From the NCBI RefSeq assembly GCF_030129945.1, contig NZ_JARRAF010000002.1, forward strand, positions 186,001-250,000: DNA of 64,000 nt. Reading direction: 5' to 3'. The notes below the pieces were generated by a model. The model searched no databases, was not told the origin of the DNA, and was given only the letters and a program-made list of their open reading frames with translations. This DNA is from Parachitinimonas caeni. GTDB lineage: Bacteria; Pseudomonadota; Gammaproteobacteria; Burkholderiales; Chitinimonadaceae. Below, piece after piece: positions 25,394 to 34,505 of this stretch. A program made the translations under genes and the position numbers. How positions within the stretch are numbered: the stretch's first letter is position 1; each line of letters opens with the position of its first letter.

Positions 25394-26596
25394 CTAATGC
25401 TGCACCCCTTCGTCGACCGTTACCGGTGTCAGAGAGGTCACTTTCAGCTGCAGTGGTGACGTATTGGGCACGGGTGATAGCACAACTTTGACATGCTCCA
25501 GCGAGTCATTGAGCGCAACCCGCTCCAGCACCCAGTCTGCCGAGCCGGAAACTGGGACCGCATCGGCCGACAGTCGGTCTGTGCCGGTTGCCGCCACCAG
25601 TTCGAACAGCAGTTTCTGCGCATCCACCAGCTTGAGCCAGGCCGCTGTCATCTGCTTGCTACCGCTTTGCAGAGGAACCGCCGTCAGCAGCATCCGGCGG
25701 TCAGCAAAATAGATGGATCGCATCGGGAAGCCCATGTCCGCCACCATCGCCGCGTCCAGTGGCGTGACTTTCAGACGGCTGCCATCCGTCGGCACGCTAC
25801 AGCCATTCATCAAGGTTTCGCGGTAATTGGTGCCATCCGTGCAGTCACCGATGTGTGAATAGTTCTGCGAAGAGCCCGGATCACTCTGCGGCAGATTGGT
25901 CAGCTTCACCGGTTCATTGCCATTAACCATCATCGACTCTTCACCGAGAAACACCAGCTGCGCCCCTGTCACCGGCGCCTCCGACAGCTCACTTCCGCTC
26001 TGAAACCAGGTCTTGCGGTCATAAACTGAACGCGCATTGTCGGGATAGCCTCCTGCCGGGGCCGTGTTACCCACGCGACGCGCAGCAATGCCCAGGCCAT
26101 GCCCCAGCTCGTGCATCACAATCGACACCAGATCCGTCTTGTTCAGGCCCACGGGCTGGCTGCGTGTTTCCGGTTGTGTATCAATCCAGTACCACTGATC
26201 CATGAACGCCACATTGATGGTGATGGTGACGTCAAATTCACCGCCGGGATTGCTGCCACTGAGGATGCGCGACAAGGCACCTGGCTCGAATACCGTCTGC
26301 AGGCCCAGAGGGCGACTGCGCCCAACCGTAATGCCCGCCGAAAAGCGGGGTGTGGTCTGGTCCGTCATCACGTTGACGCGAATCGTCTGATTGCTATCAA
26401 TCAACGCGCCCCAGCGCGCTCCCGCTGCCCGGAAATTGCGCTGAAACAGTGAGTCGGTTTTCAACCAGCCCCGTTTTTCAAATTCGCCACTGTGGTCCGA
26501 GAATGTGAAACTGAAGCTCGCCGCTTGCGCCGGCACAGCCAAACCGCACAGCAGCGCAGTAGACAGCAGGCATTGCGTCAGGGGATATCGCAGCAT
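25394..26596 (-). CDS. Secreted zinc metalloprotease of the metzincin type (NF038122-like)
   Basis: A 400-residue exported protein: signal peptide of about 26 residues (ending VPAQAAS), then a protease-like domain with the zinc motif HELGHGLGIAAR (HExxHxxG; the third ligand is not obvious and may lie in the following loop). MGFP in AAMVADMGFPMRS may be the Met-turn. The ATG at 26596 starts the signal peptide; an in-frame TTG upstream overlaps the patatin stop. The C-terminal 120 residues look like a beta-rich appendage. It is co-directional with, and 38 bp after, the patatin-like gene. Confidence 0.75.
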   Translation of the reverse strand: MLRYPLTQCLLSTALLCGLAVPAQAASFSFTFSDHSGEFEKRGWLKTDSLFQRNFRAAGARWGALIDSNQTIRVNVMTDQTTPRFSAGITVGRSRPLGLQTVFEPGALSRILSGSNPGGEFDVTITINVAFMDQWYWIDTQPETRSQPVGLNKTDLVSIVMHELGHGLGIAARRVGNTAPAGGYPDNARSVYDRKTWFQSGSELSEAPVTGAQLVFLGEESMMVNGNEPVKLTNLPQSDPGSSQNYSHIGDCTDGTNYRETLMNGCSVPTDGSRLKVTPLDAAMVADMGFPMRSIYFADRRMLLTAVPLQSGSKQMTAAWLKLVDAQKLLFELVAATGTDRLSADAVPVSGSADWVLERVALNDSLEHVKVVLSPVPNTSPLQLKVTSLTPVTVDEGVQH

Positions 26597-26634
26597 CGAC
26601 AGCAACCTTTCTTCATGAGATTTCGCGTGTAGGC

Positions 26635-27744
26635 TCAAGCCAGCGGCATCGGCTCCACTTTGGCGTTGTAGCGAATGGCCAGCGCCTTTTCATGTTCCTT
26701 GCAGAAGGCCAAACCGGCGTTGAAGCCCACCTTGTAGAGTAGCTCCAGGTTTGAAGCCGACCAATCGAGCACCTTGGGCCAGTGCGCCTCGGGGATTCCC
26801 CCCATCAAGTCCACTTTCAGCAAGCGTCGCTTGGCCTCGCCAGTGGCCGGATCCAGATTGTGCTTCAGTTCAAACATGCGCACATCGTCTTTGGCAATCT
26901 CAACCAGGGGCGTAATGATCGAACGCACCCAGGCATCGTAGAGGTTGCGCGGCTCGGAAATCAGCTTGTAGGTGCCCAGAATGTCGAACACCACCAGGGT
27001 ATCAAGGTCACGGTGCATGCCTTCCTGACCCGGCTCGTCCCGGACCAGCGCCTTGAAGTTGATGGTGTCGATGGCAGCGCCCTCGATAAACAGGTCGTCA
27101 CCAATCTGATAAGGCGGATAGATAAACGGAAAAGACAGCGCGGCACGAAAGTGGTCTGGCGTTATCTCGTGCTTATTCCAGACCTGCATATGGCCACGAG
27201 TAATATTGTAGGCATTGATATAAAACTCAGGACCAATGCCCGGCAGACGACGAAAATCAACGATCTCTTCAGCAAACGGCACATGGGCACATAAGCCCTT
27301 GCTGTCGGCGTTCAGATCGGAAGGCGACATGGAGGCCCAAAGCAGCTGAATCCAATCGGAAGCCAGCCGCTGCATGGCGTTATCGCCAAACTGATCAACG
27401 ATCTGTCGAGCCAGCGGATTGCCATAGAGCATCTGCCGGAACAAATCGGCAAACATGCCTGGCTTCTGGAATACCTTGTAATTGATCGGAAAGGCCCGAT
27501 AAATCGAGTCGGATACGCCCATGTGCAGCGTGGACTCCAATGCCTTGATCGGGTCGCCACCATTCGGGGTGGCATACAGCAGGCCAATCAGCGCACCGGC
27601 GCCCGAGGTCGAGATCACATCGAACTCCACACCCTGGCGTATGAACGCCACCAAGGCCCCTGCCATCAAGGTGGCATTCGGGGCGCCACCGCCAATCAGA
27701 AGCGCCTTGCGGCGTGAAGGTGCGTCAGGAGGCAAAGCAGGCAT
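26635..27744 (-). CDS. Patatin-like phospholipase family protein with altered active-site motifs
   Basis: A 369-residue protein with the patatin fold marks: an oxyanion-hole-like GGGAPN (18-23), the nucleophile-elbow region VISTSGAGALIG (43-54, candidate Ser47) and the region of the second catalytic residue, FIEGAAID (around 218). In active patatins these read GxSxG and DG(A/G). Here the first Gly is Ser and the Asp is Glu, so activity is uncertain. There is no signal peptide. Downstream after 38 bp lies the secreted metalloprotease gene. It may act on lipids at the inner membrane, or be a non-catalytic family member. Confidence 0.75.
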   Translation of the reverse strand: MPALPPDAPSRRKALLIGGGAPNATLMAGALVAFIRQGVEFDVISTSGAGALIGLLYATPNGGDPIKALESTLHMGVSDSIYRAFPINYKVFQKPGMFADLFRQMLYGNPLARQIVDQFGDNAMQRLASDWIQLLWASMSPSDLNADSKGLCAHVPFAEEIVDFRRLPGIGPEFYINAYNITRGHMQVWNKHEITPDHFRAALSFPFIYPPYQIGDDLFIEGAAIDTINFKALVRDEPGQEGMHRDLDTLVVFDILGTYKLISEPRNLYDAWVRSIITPLVEIAKDDVRMFELKHNLDPATGEAKRRLLKVDLMGGIPEAHWPKVLDWSASNLELLYKVGFNAGLAFCKEHEKALAIRYNAKVEPMPLA

Positions 27745-27756
27745 TCAAATTCCTCG

Positions 27757-27794
27757 TATAAAAATAAAAGGGCCCACCATCGTAGCAGGCCCTT
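27757..27794 (-). terminator. Rho-independent terminator after the LivK-like gene
   Basis: Read on the minus strand, AAGGGCC and GGCCCTT pair around a 13-nt loop (27768-27794) and are followed by TTATTTTTATA. It lies about 145 bp after the stop of the binding-protein gene and just upstream of the patatin gene, separating the two transcripts. Confidence 0.75.
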
Positions 27795-27937
27795 GTCATC
27801 ATTACCGAAGAAACGCTAGGAATGTCACACAATAAGCAATTTGATCAGCCTTTTGTCGCATACGTCAGACACACGGCCCATGCAAATCCGCCCAACACTC
27901 CTCAATTTCAATCAAAATATTAGAATTTACTGATTCT

Positions 27938-29059
27938 TTACTGCCGCAACTCGCCATCCGGTCCAACAATCCCCAGCTCGACCAGATCAGACCCTTCGCG
28001 ATCGCTCGGGCCAAATGTCACTTCGAAGCCACCGGCGTTGTAACGCCCCAATCCGTCGAGCGCTCTTTGCAGGCTGGAACGGGTCGGAGAGTTGCCGGCA
28101 TGCTTGAGGCCTTCTACCAGCACCTTGGCGGCGATATAGCTTTCCAGGCCATTGTGCGATGGCTGGGCAGTGGGCACATACTTCTTCAGGTTTTCACGGT
28201 ACTCACGTACTACCGACTTCACCGTATTGTTCGGTGACGGGACCACTTGCGAGATCACCATATTCTGCACATTGTTCAACCCGGCAAGCTGGATCAGTGC
28301 TTTGTGGTTAACGGTGGACACGTTGTAGAACTGTGCCGTCGAGCCAGCAGCGCGCATGGCCTTGATAAAGGCTGCCGTCGATTTATTGGCGGAAAACATC
28401 ACCACCGCATCTGGCTGCGATTTGAGAATGGCCGCGACAGCCGCTTTCACGTCGTCACTACCCGTCTCGTAGCCACCCGACGCCGCCAGCTTGTGACCGG
28501 CCTTGACCATTGCGGCTTCGGCTGCCGCCAGGCCATCCTGACCGAAATCATCATTCTGGTAGAAAACCGCCACCTTGGTTGCGCCGGAAGACAGCGCCTG
28601 CTTGACCAGCCGCTGCGCCTCAACCTTGTAGCTGGCACGCAGATTGTAGAGGTATGGATTGATCGGCTTGCGCAAGGCGGCGCCGCCCGACAAAGGACCA
28701 ATCAACGGGATCTGGTGACTGGTCAGCAGTTTCTGCTCAAGAATGGCTTCGTTGATTGAAGTACCCGCAATCGCAATCATGGCGATCGGCTTTTCCTGCT
28801 CGATCACCTGTTTGACAACATTGGCGGCATCGCCAGGCTTATACCCGCCATCTCGCGCCACCAGCTGGATCCGGTTGCCATTGACCCCGCCTTTGGCATT
28901 GATCGCCTCAAAGCAGGCTTTGACACCCGACACCAGATCATTCGACAAATCCGCCAGCACACCGCTCATCGGATTCACTGTTCCTACTACCAGATCGTCA
29001 GCATGCGCCGTGGCAGTCAAAGCCACCGCAGCAGCGATCATCAACTTTCGAAATTTCAT
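27938..29059 (-). CDS. Branched-chain-amino-acid-type periplasmic binding protein (LivJ/LivK family)
   Basis: A 373-residue Peripla_BP_6 protein. The signal peptide (MKFRKLMIAAAVALTATAHA) is followed by DLVVGTVNPMSGVLADLSND, the usual opening of LivK-like proteins, and NAKGGVNGNRIQLVARDGGYKPGDA. AIAGTSINEAIL and FYQNDDFGQDG segments support the fold. The start at 29059 follows a GGGGAT site; a reading seven codons longer lacks one. No liv permease or ATPase genes are adjacent, so it is an orphan binding protein in this window. Substrate may be amino acids, amides or aromatic acids. Confidence 0.9.
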   Translation of the reverse strand: MKFRKLMIAAAVALTATAHADDLVVGTVNPMSGVLADLSNDLVSGVKACFEAINAKGGVNGNRIQLVARDGGYKPGDAANVVKQVIEQEKPIAMIAIAGTSINEAILEQKLLTSHQIPLIGPLSGGAALRKPINPYLYNLRASYKVEAQRLVKQALSSGATKVAVFYQNDDFGQDGLAAAEAAMVKAGHKLAASGGYETGSDDVKAAVAAILKSQPDAVVMFSANKSTAAFIKAMRAAGSTAQFYNVSTVNHKALIQLAGLNNVQNMVISQVVPSPNNTVKSVVREYRENLKKYVPTAQPSHNGLESYIAAKVLVEGLKHAGNSPTRSSLQRALDGLGRYNAGGFEVTFGPSDREGSDLVELGIVGPDGELRQ

Positions 29060-29577
29060 GTCATCCCCTATTAACTTCACTCGGTCGTCTGCGCCGGTGG
29101 TCCCCGACGATGATTGTTTTAGGTCATACGGCGCATTTCGCCCAGCCCGGATTTCTTAAAGCAGGCAATGACTTTTCTGATACGCCTAAAAGATTTGCCC
29201 ACCTAAAACCCCCCCTTTTTGCGCATGCCAATGCGACCTTGCCGGTAGGCACCCTGCAAAAGCAGACCGGCAGTAATGGCCCACCTTGTCGCTGTTGCCA
29301 TTTGAATTTACAGATTGCCTTTCGCGAGGACCCTATCCAGGCTGACGCAACGGTAAATCCATATCAACAGAAGCAAGCCACCCTCCCCCAAGCGGACCGC
29401 AAATGTAACGGCGCCCATTCAGCAAGACAAGGAAAAGTCTGTTTCTACAAGTTTTTTGAATAACTTGTCAGACAATCAACAATTCAAGCGCCGTCTGCAT
29501 GCCAGACAATGTTTATAGCCCTAATGGCTGATTTAAGCAGGGAGAAAACCGCGAGTTTTAGAGAGATTAGTCAAATA
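29060..29577. other. Intergenic region without recognisable features
   Basis: This 518-bp stretch lies between the binding-protein gene and the downstream end of the acyltransferase pair, both leftward. It should hold the promoter of the binding-protein gene near 29080-29200. No gene, RNA or repeat-family end was recognised, and open frames in it lack codon bias like that of the neighbours. Confidence 0.4.
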
Positions 29578-30438
29578 TTAGTAATAGCGGGCCTGTCCTT
29601 CCGGGCGAGTTTTAAATCGCTTGTGCAACCAGAAATATTGGGCGGGCGCTTCGCGAATTCGGTCTTCAATGAATGCATTCATCCTGCGAGTGTCGACCTG
29701 CACCGTCTCGCCGGGGTAATCCTCCCAAGCGGGATAACAGCGCAAAACATAACCATCATTCTCGCGTCGTACCATGCACGGCACCACGGCCGCCCCCGCC
29801 AAACGCGCCAGCCGTGGCAAGGCCGGCACCGTCGCCGCCTCAACCCCAAAAAACGGCACAAAAATCGAGTCATCAGGGCCGAAATCCTGATCGGGCAGGT
29901 AATACGCCGCCTTGCCACGCTTCATGGCTTTCACCAACGGCCGTACCCCATCCTGACGAGAGGCCAGCTCGCTTTGCGGAAAACGTCCACGCTTCTCCAC
30001 AATGATGGCGTCCAGATCACGGTTCTTCTGCTTCGAGTAGATGGTCACCATGGGCAAATCTGCCGACAGGCGGATACCTGCCAGCTCCAACCCGACAAAA
30101 TGGGCGGCAAACAGAATCACTGGTCGCCCCGCTACGGCGCGCAGGTGCTCCTCGCCTTCCAGCCGCACCATGCGGCGCAGACGTTCGGGACTTGCGTACC
30201 AGCAGTAGCCATACTCCAGCAGCATGGTCGCCATATGCTGGAAGTGCTGACGTAACAGCTGCTGGCGTTCAGACTCCGTCAGCTCCGGCAGGCATAAGCC
30301 CAGATTGATCATCCCCACCCGCCGCCGTTCGCCGGCCAGGTGGTACAACAACCAGCCAAGCGCCTTGCCCATCAGGCTGATAACGGAAAAGGGCAACCAG
30401 GACAGGCACCACATCAGTGCTGCAACAAATTGTTTCAT
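29578..30438 (-). CDS. Lysophospholipid/lipid A acyltransferase (LpxL/HtrB family), copy 2
   Basis: A 286-residue membrane-anchored acyltransferase. An N-terminal hydrophobic helix (LSWLPFSVISLMGKALGWLLY) is followed by the catalytic HFVGLELAG (HxxxxE, around residue 113) and the later PDQDFGPDDSIFVPFFGV and PRLARLAGAAVVP blocks of the lauroyl/myristoyl transferase family. It begins 11 bp after the stop of its paralogue, so the two are cotranscribed and should add secondary acyl chains to lipid A. Which chain each adds is not visible. Confidence 0.9.
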   Translation of the reverse strand: MKQFVAALMWCLSWLPFSVISLMGKALGWLLYHLAGERRRVGMINLGLCLPELTESERQQLLRQHFQHMATMLLEYGYCWYASPERLRRMVRLEGEEHLRAVAGRPVILFAAHFVGLELAGIRLSADLPMVTIYSKQKNRDLDAIIVEKRGRFPQSELASRQDGVRPLVKAMKRGKAAYYLPDQDFGPDDSIFVPFFGVEAATVPALPRLARLAGAAVVPCMVRRENDGYVLRCYPAWEDYPGETVQVDTRRMNAFIEDRIREAPAQYFWLHKRFKTRPEGQARYY

Positions 30439-30449
30439 ACGAGATTCAA

Positions 30450-31337
30450 TCAGGAGAGGTTAGCGGTCTGTTCAGGAGCTGGATCAGCCCCGGCGGGCTG
30501 TTTATAGCGGTTGTAGCTCCACAGATACTGGGCTGGCGCCAGCCGGATCAGGTGTTCCAGATTGTGGTTGAGCAACGCCGCATCATGGCTTCTGTCACCA
30601 TTGAATTCACCAACCATCGGCAAGATGCGGACACGATAACCCCGGCCCCAGGGCAAACGTTCCGCAAAGAAAAACAGCACGCAGGCATCCGCCGATTTGG
30701 CGAGTCTGGGCAGCAAAGTCATGGTAAATGCTGGCTTGCCAAAAAAAGGCGCCCAAACGCCTTCCCCGGCACCCGGTACTTGATCCGGCAGAATCACCAC
30801 TGCTTCTGACTGTTTCAGCGTCTTCAGCAATTGCCGCACCCCCGCCGCAGTCGCCGGCGCGGTGCGCCCGTTGCCGCGAACCCGGCCGGCATTCATCAGC
30901 GGCTCAAGCCAGGATAGCTTGGGCGGCCGGTACATCGCAGTCAGCGGAAACGGCAGACGACTCGCCACGTAGCGCCCCGCCACATCGAATCCACCTAAAT
31001 GCGGGGTAATGAACAGCAGGGGTCGTCGCGCCGCCAGCGCCGCCTCTACGTGCTGCCAACCATCGCAGTTCTTCACTAACGCTGCCACCCGATCTGGCGC
31101 ACGGCCCCAAGCCGCCAGCACTTCCAAAGCCCCGCGCCCAGCCTCGCCAATACTGGCTCGGCGCAATCGGCTATAATCGTCTGCGCCAACTGCTAGTCCG
31201 CTTTGTCGCAGGTTTTCCGTAAGACGACGGGCGTACGTCCCGTCCACCCAGTACGCAATCCAGCCCAAAAGGGTACCCAACGCGTGGATAAAGGGCAGTG
31301 GTAAATGGGCAAACAGCTTCAAAATGAAGGTCGGCAT
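30450..31337 (-). CDS. Lipid A biosynthesis acyltransferase (LpxL/HtrB family), copy 1
   Basis: A 295-residue relative of the next gene. The HLGGFDVAG catalytic motif (HxxxxD, around residue 113) and the PDQVPGAGEGVWAPFFGKPA block are typical of LpxL-type enzymes. The N-terminus has a hydrophobic anchor (LPLPFIHALGTLLGWIAYW). It stands divergent from metK, with 91 bp between the start codons. This position next to metK is common in Neisseria-like betaproteobacteria (inferred from general knowledge). It should acylate lipid A with a medium-chain fatty acid from acyl-ACP. Confidence 0.9.
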   Translation of the reverse strand: MPTFILKLFAHLPLPFIHALGTLLGWIAYWVDGTYARRLTENLRQSGLAVGADDYSRLRRASIGEAGRGALEVLAAWGRAPDRVAALVKNCDGWQHVEAALAARRPLLFITPHLGGFDVAGRYVASRLPFPLTAMYRPPKLSWLEPLMNAGRVRGNGRTAPATAAGVRQLLKTLKQSEAVVILPDQVPGAGEGVWAPFFGKPAFTMTLLPRLAKSADACVLFFFAERLPWGRGYRVRILPMVGEFNGDRSHDAALLNHNLEHLIRLAPAQYLWSYNRYKQPAGADPAPEQTANLS

Positions 31338-31428
31338 CCAATAATCCTGTCAGACCCGGCGAAACCGGCGATTGTATCCGTTTCCACCCGGGCTCTGCCG
31401 ACGAAACCAAAGAGGACTCTCATTTCTC

Positions 31429-32598
31429 ATGCGCGAATTCCTGTTTACTTCCGAATCGGTCTCTGAAGGCCATCCCGACAAAGTCGCCGATCAGATTTCC
31501 GATGCCATCCTTGATGCCATCCTGACGCAGGACAAGCATGCTCGTGTTGCTGCCGAAACGCTGGTCAATACCGGCCTGTGTGTGCTGGCGGGTGAGATCA
31601 CCACTCACGCCAATGTCGATTACATTCAGGTTGCCCGCGATACGATCCGTAAAATCGGCTACGACAGCTCGGATCTCGGCTTCGACTATAAAGGTTGTGC
31701 CGTGCTGGTCGGCTATGACAAGCAATCTCCCGACATCGCCCAAGGCGTGGATGAGGGTAAAGGTCTGGATCTGGACCAAGGTGCCGGCGACCAGGGCTTG
31801 ATGTTCGGTTACGCCTGTGACGAAACCCCAACGCTGATGCCTGCGCCTTTGTTCTATGCCCACCGCCTGGTGCAGCGCCAGAGCGAATTGCGCAAGGATG
31901 GCCGCCTGCCTTGGCTGCGTCCTGATGCCAAGTCACAGGTCACGCTGCGTTACGACGCCGACACGGGCCGTCCCGTAGCCATCGACACCATCGTTTTGTC
32001 CACCCAGCATCATCCGGACATCGCCTATGAAGTGTTGAAGGAAGCGGTGATTGAAGACATCGTCAAGCCGGTGCTGCCCCCAGAGCTGATCAAAGGCGAC
32101 ATCAAATATTTCATTAACCCGACTGGTCGATTTGTCATCGGCGGCCCGCAGGGTGATTCTGGTCTGACTGGCCGCAAGATCATTGTCGATACGTACGGTG
32201 GCGCCTGCCCGCATGGTGGTGGAGCTTTCTCGGGCAAAGATCCTTCCAAGGTTGATCGCTCGGCCGCCTATATGGGTCGCTATATCGCCAAGAACATTGT
32301 CGCGGCTGGTATCGCCCGTCAATGTCAGGTGCAAGTGGCTTACGCCATCGGTATCGCCAAGCCGGTGTCGATCATGGTTGACACCTGGGATACCGGCAAG
32401 ATCCCGAACGACAAGATTGTTGAGCTGATCCAGCGCCATTTCGATCTGCGCCCCAAGGGCATCGTACAAACGCTCGATCTGCTGCGCCCCATCTACTCGA
32501 AAACGGCAGCGTATGGCCACTTCGGCCGCGAAGAGCCCGAGTTCAGCTGGGAAGCCACAGATAAGGCCGAAGCATTGCGCGCTGACGCAGGCTTGTAA
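31429..32598 (+). CDS. metK: S-adenosylmethionine synthetase
   Basis: A 389-residue enzyme making SAM from ATP and methionine. The start [20 protein letters not shown], the [15 protein letters not shown] signature (about 118-132) and the P-loop-like [16 protein letters not shown] signature (about 264-279) are all intact. An AGAGGA site precedes the ATG at 31429. Length is typical. It is followed by a SAH riboswitch and ahcY, with metF further on, so SAM formation and recycling are grouped. It probably also feeds a separate route, since methionine gamma-lyase is encoded 14 kb away. Confidence 0.97.
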   Translation: MREFLFTSESVSEGHPDKVADQISDAILDAILTQDKHARVAAETLVNTGLCVLAGEITTHANVDYIQVARDTIRKIGYDSSDLGFDYKGCAVLVGYDKQSPDIAQGVDEGKGLDLDQGAGDQGLMFGYACDETPTLMPAPLFYAHRLVQRQSELRKDGRLPWLRPDAKSQVTLRYDADTGRPVAIDTIVLSTQHHPDIAYEVLKEAVIEDIVKPVLPPELIKGDIKYFINPTGRFVIGGPQGDSGLTGRKIIVDTYGGACPHGGGAFSGKDPSKVDRSAAYMGRYIAKNIVAAGIARQCQVQVAYAIGIAKPVSIMVDTWDTGKIPNDKIVELIQRHFDLRPKGIVQTLDLLRPIYSKTAAYGHFGREEPEFSWEATDKAEALRADAGL

Positions 32599-32724
32599 GA
32601 CACGCACTTTTGAAATGGTTGTATTGACGTAATCCGGTATCGCTGAGAACCCCTTGCAGAACCTCTCAGAGGGTTCCAAAGATGCCAGCCGTTCCGTAAC
32701 GGCCAATGAGCAGTCATTGATCAT

Positions 32725-32748
32725 CCCGCCAGCTGTGTGGCTGGCGGG
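32725..32748 (+). repeat. Perfect hairpin just before the SAH riboswitch
   Basis: CCCGCCAGC and GCTGGCGGG form a 9-bp stem with a 6-nt loop. There is no U-run after it, so it is a weak terminator at most. It may stabilise the 3' end of metK mRNA or separate the riboswitch from upstream RNA. Confidence 0.6.
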
Positions 32749-32749
32749 C

Positions 32750-32878
32750 AAGTCCGAGGAGCGCTGCGAGGTGGCAACACCCCAGGCTCGGCACAGAATA
32801 ACGGCGCTCGCCTCTTCAACCCGTGCCGGACACGGGATGCAACGGATATCCGCCATCCAGGCGGAATCCAGAGGCGAG
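32750..32878 (+). promoter_or_regulatory. S-adenosylhomocysteine (SAH) riboswitch with expression platform, controls ahcY
   Basis: CCGAGGAGCGCTGCGAGG (32754-32771), CCCAGGCTCGG (32781-32791) and AACGGCGCTC (32800-32809) match the SAH-riboswitch core. The stem CCGAG/CTCGG (32754-32758 with 32787-32791) and the pseudoknot GAGCGC/GCGCTC (32759-32764 with 32804-32809) can be read directly. Downstream, AGAGGCGAG (32870-32878) is fully complementary to CTCGCCTCT (32807-32815), which includes the last pseudoknot bases. This helix, enclosing two hairpins, would compete with ligand binding. Known SAH riboswitches turn on ahcY when SAH builds up, which fits. Confidence 0.93.
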
Positions 32879-32917
32879 TCCTGCATCCCCCCGGCCGCAC
32901 GTCATAGGAAACTGCAC

Positions 32918-34327
32918 ATGAACGCTGTGGCTAACAACTTTAGTGATTTCCACGTCGCCGACATCGGCCTCGCCAGCTGGGGCCGTAAGGAAATCCGCAT
33001 CGCAGAAACCGAAATGCCCGGCCTGATGGCCACCCGCGAGGAATACGGTGTCGTCAAGCCGCTAAAAGGCGCGCGCATTGCCGGTTCGCTGCACATGACC
33101 ATCCAGACCGCTGTCCTGATTGAAACCCTGACCGCCTTGGGCGCGGAAGTACGCTGGGCCTCGTGCAATATTTTCTCGACCCAGGACCACGCCGCAGCCG
33201 GCATTGCTGCTGCAGGCATCCCGGTATTTGCCTTCAAGGGTGAGTCGCTGGATGAGTACTGGGAATTCACCCACCGCATCTTCGAATGGCCGGGCGAACC
33301 CGCCAACATGATTCTGGATGATGGTGGCGATGCCACCCTGCTATTGATTCTGGGCAGCAAGGCCGAGAAAGACCGTAGCGTTATCGCCAAGCCGACCAAT
33401 GAGGAAGAAGTCGCGCTGTACGCATCGATCAGCCGTCACCTCGACACCGATCCGACCTGGTACTCCAAGCGTCTGGCCGCCATCCGCGGTGTCACCGAAG
33501 AAACCACCACGGGCGTACACCGCCTGTACCAAATGGAAAAGGAAGGCCGTCTGCCTTTCCCTGCCATCAACGTCAATGATTCGGTCACCAAGTCCAAGTT
33601 CGACAATCTGTATGGCTGTCGCGAGTCCTTGGTAGACGGCATCAAGCGTGCTACCGACGTCATGATTGCAGGCAAGATTGCCGTGGTCGCTGGCTATGGG
33701 GACGTGGGCAAGGGTTGTGCGCAAAGCTTGCGTGGCCTGGGCGCTACCGTCTGGATCACAGAAATCGATCCGATCTGTGCCCTGCAGGCAGCCATGGAAG
33801 GCTACCGTGTCGTGACCATGGACCAGGCTGCATCGGAAGCCGACATCTTCGTAACCGCCACCGGTAACTACCATGTGATTGCGCATCAGCACATGATCCG
33901 CATGAAGAACAACGCGATCATCTGCAATATCGGCCACTTCGACAGCGAAATCGACATTGCCAGCCTGCGTCAGTACGAGTGGGAGAATATCAAGCCACAG
34001 GTTGACCACGTCATTCTGCCGGATGGTCGCCGCCTGATCGTGCTGGCCGAAGGCCGTCTGGTAAATCTGGGCTGCGCGACGGGTCACCCTTCATTCGTGA
34101 TGTCCAATTCCTTCACCAACCAGACCATCGCCCAGATCGAGCTGTTCACGCGTGGCAATGAATATCAGAACAAGGTTTATGTGCTGCCCAAGCATCTTGA
34201 TGAGAAGGTCGCCCGCCTGCATCTGAAAAAGATCGGCGCCAATCTGACAGAACTGACCCCAGAACAGGCTGCATATATCGGCGTTGATAAGAACGGCCCG
34301 TTCAAGCCTGCCCACTATCGCTACTAA
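32918..34327 (+). CDS. ahcY: Adenosylhomocysteinase (SAH hydrolase)
   Basis: A 469-residue enzyme that splits S-adenosylhomocysteine into adenosine and homocysteine, relieving inhibition of methyltransferases. [15 protein letters not shown]-like [17 protein letters not shown], the NAD-binding [15 protein letters not shown] and the C-terminal [12 protein letters not shown] are conserved, as is the long insertion found in many proteobacterial forms. The start at 32918 follows ATAGGAA; a longer in-frame reading would translate the riboswitch and is rejected. It is controlled by the SAH riboswitch and followed by a strong terminator. Confidence 0.97.
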   Translation: MNAVANNFSDFHVADIGLASWGRKEIRIAETEMPGLMATREEYGVVKPLKGARIAGSLHMTIQTAVLIETLTALGAEVRWASCNIFSTQDHAAAGIAAAGIPVFAFKGESLDEYWEFTHRIFEWPGEPANMILDDGGDATLLLILGSKAEKDRSVIAKPTNEEEVALYASISRHLDTDPTWYSKRLAAIRGVTEETTTGVHRLYQMEKEGRLPFPAINVNDSVTKSKFDNLYGCRESLVDGIKRATDVMIAGKIAVVAGYGDVGKGCAQSLRGLGATVWITEIDPICALQAAMEGYRVVTMDQAASEADIFVTATGNYHVIAHQHMIRMKNNAIICNIGHFDSEIDIASLRQYEWENIKPQVDHVILPDGRRLIVLAEGRLVNLGCATGHPSFVMSNSFTNQTIAQIELFTRGNEYQNKVYVLPKHLDEKVARLHLKKIGANLTELTPEQAAYIGVDKNGPFKPAHYRY

Positions 34328-34365
34328 GCAGGTCAGATAAACCCACCGCCTTGGCACATCCAAGA

Positions 34366-34390
34366 CAAAAGGCCCTGCGGGGCCTTTTGT
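34366..34390. terminator. Bidirectional-looking terminator after ahcY
   Basis: ACAAAAGGCC and GGCCTTTTGT form a 10-bp stem around a short loop (CTGCG), with the T-run inside the 3' arm. It ends the metK-ahcY transcript 38 bp past the stop. Confidence 0.88.
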
Positions 34391-34505
34391 CCATCAATCA
34401 AGTCAAACTGCCCCATCGCAACATTTTCGCAATCTTGCTGTAACGGCCCATTCACGGTCGTGCGCTAGGCTGGCCGCCTTTCGAATTCTCCGCCAGGGCT
34501 ACCCC

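Noticed and set aside
29110-29463. 117-codon plus-strand frame in the gap before the acyltransferases
   Set aside because: Amino-acid composition and codon use are unlike the real genes and no ribosome site is seen.
32654-32917. In-frame 88-codon N-terminal extension of ahcY
   Set aside because: It would translate through the SAH riboswitch, lacks family similarity and a ribosome site; the ATG at 32918 has both the site and the conserved start.
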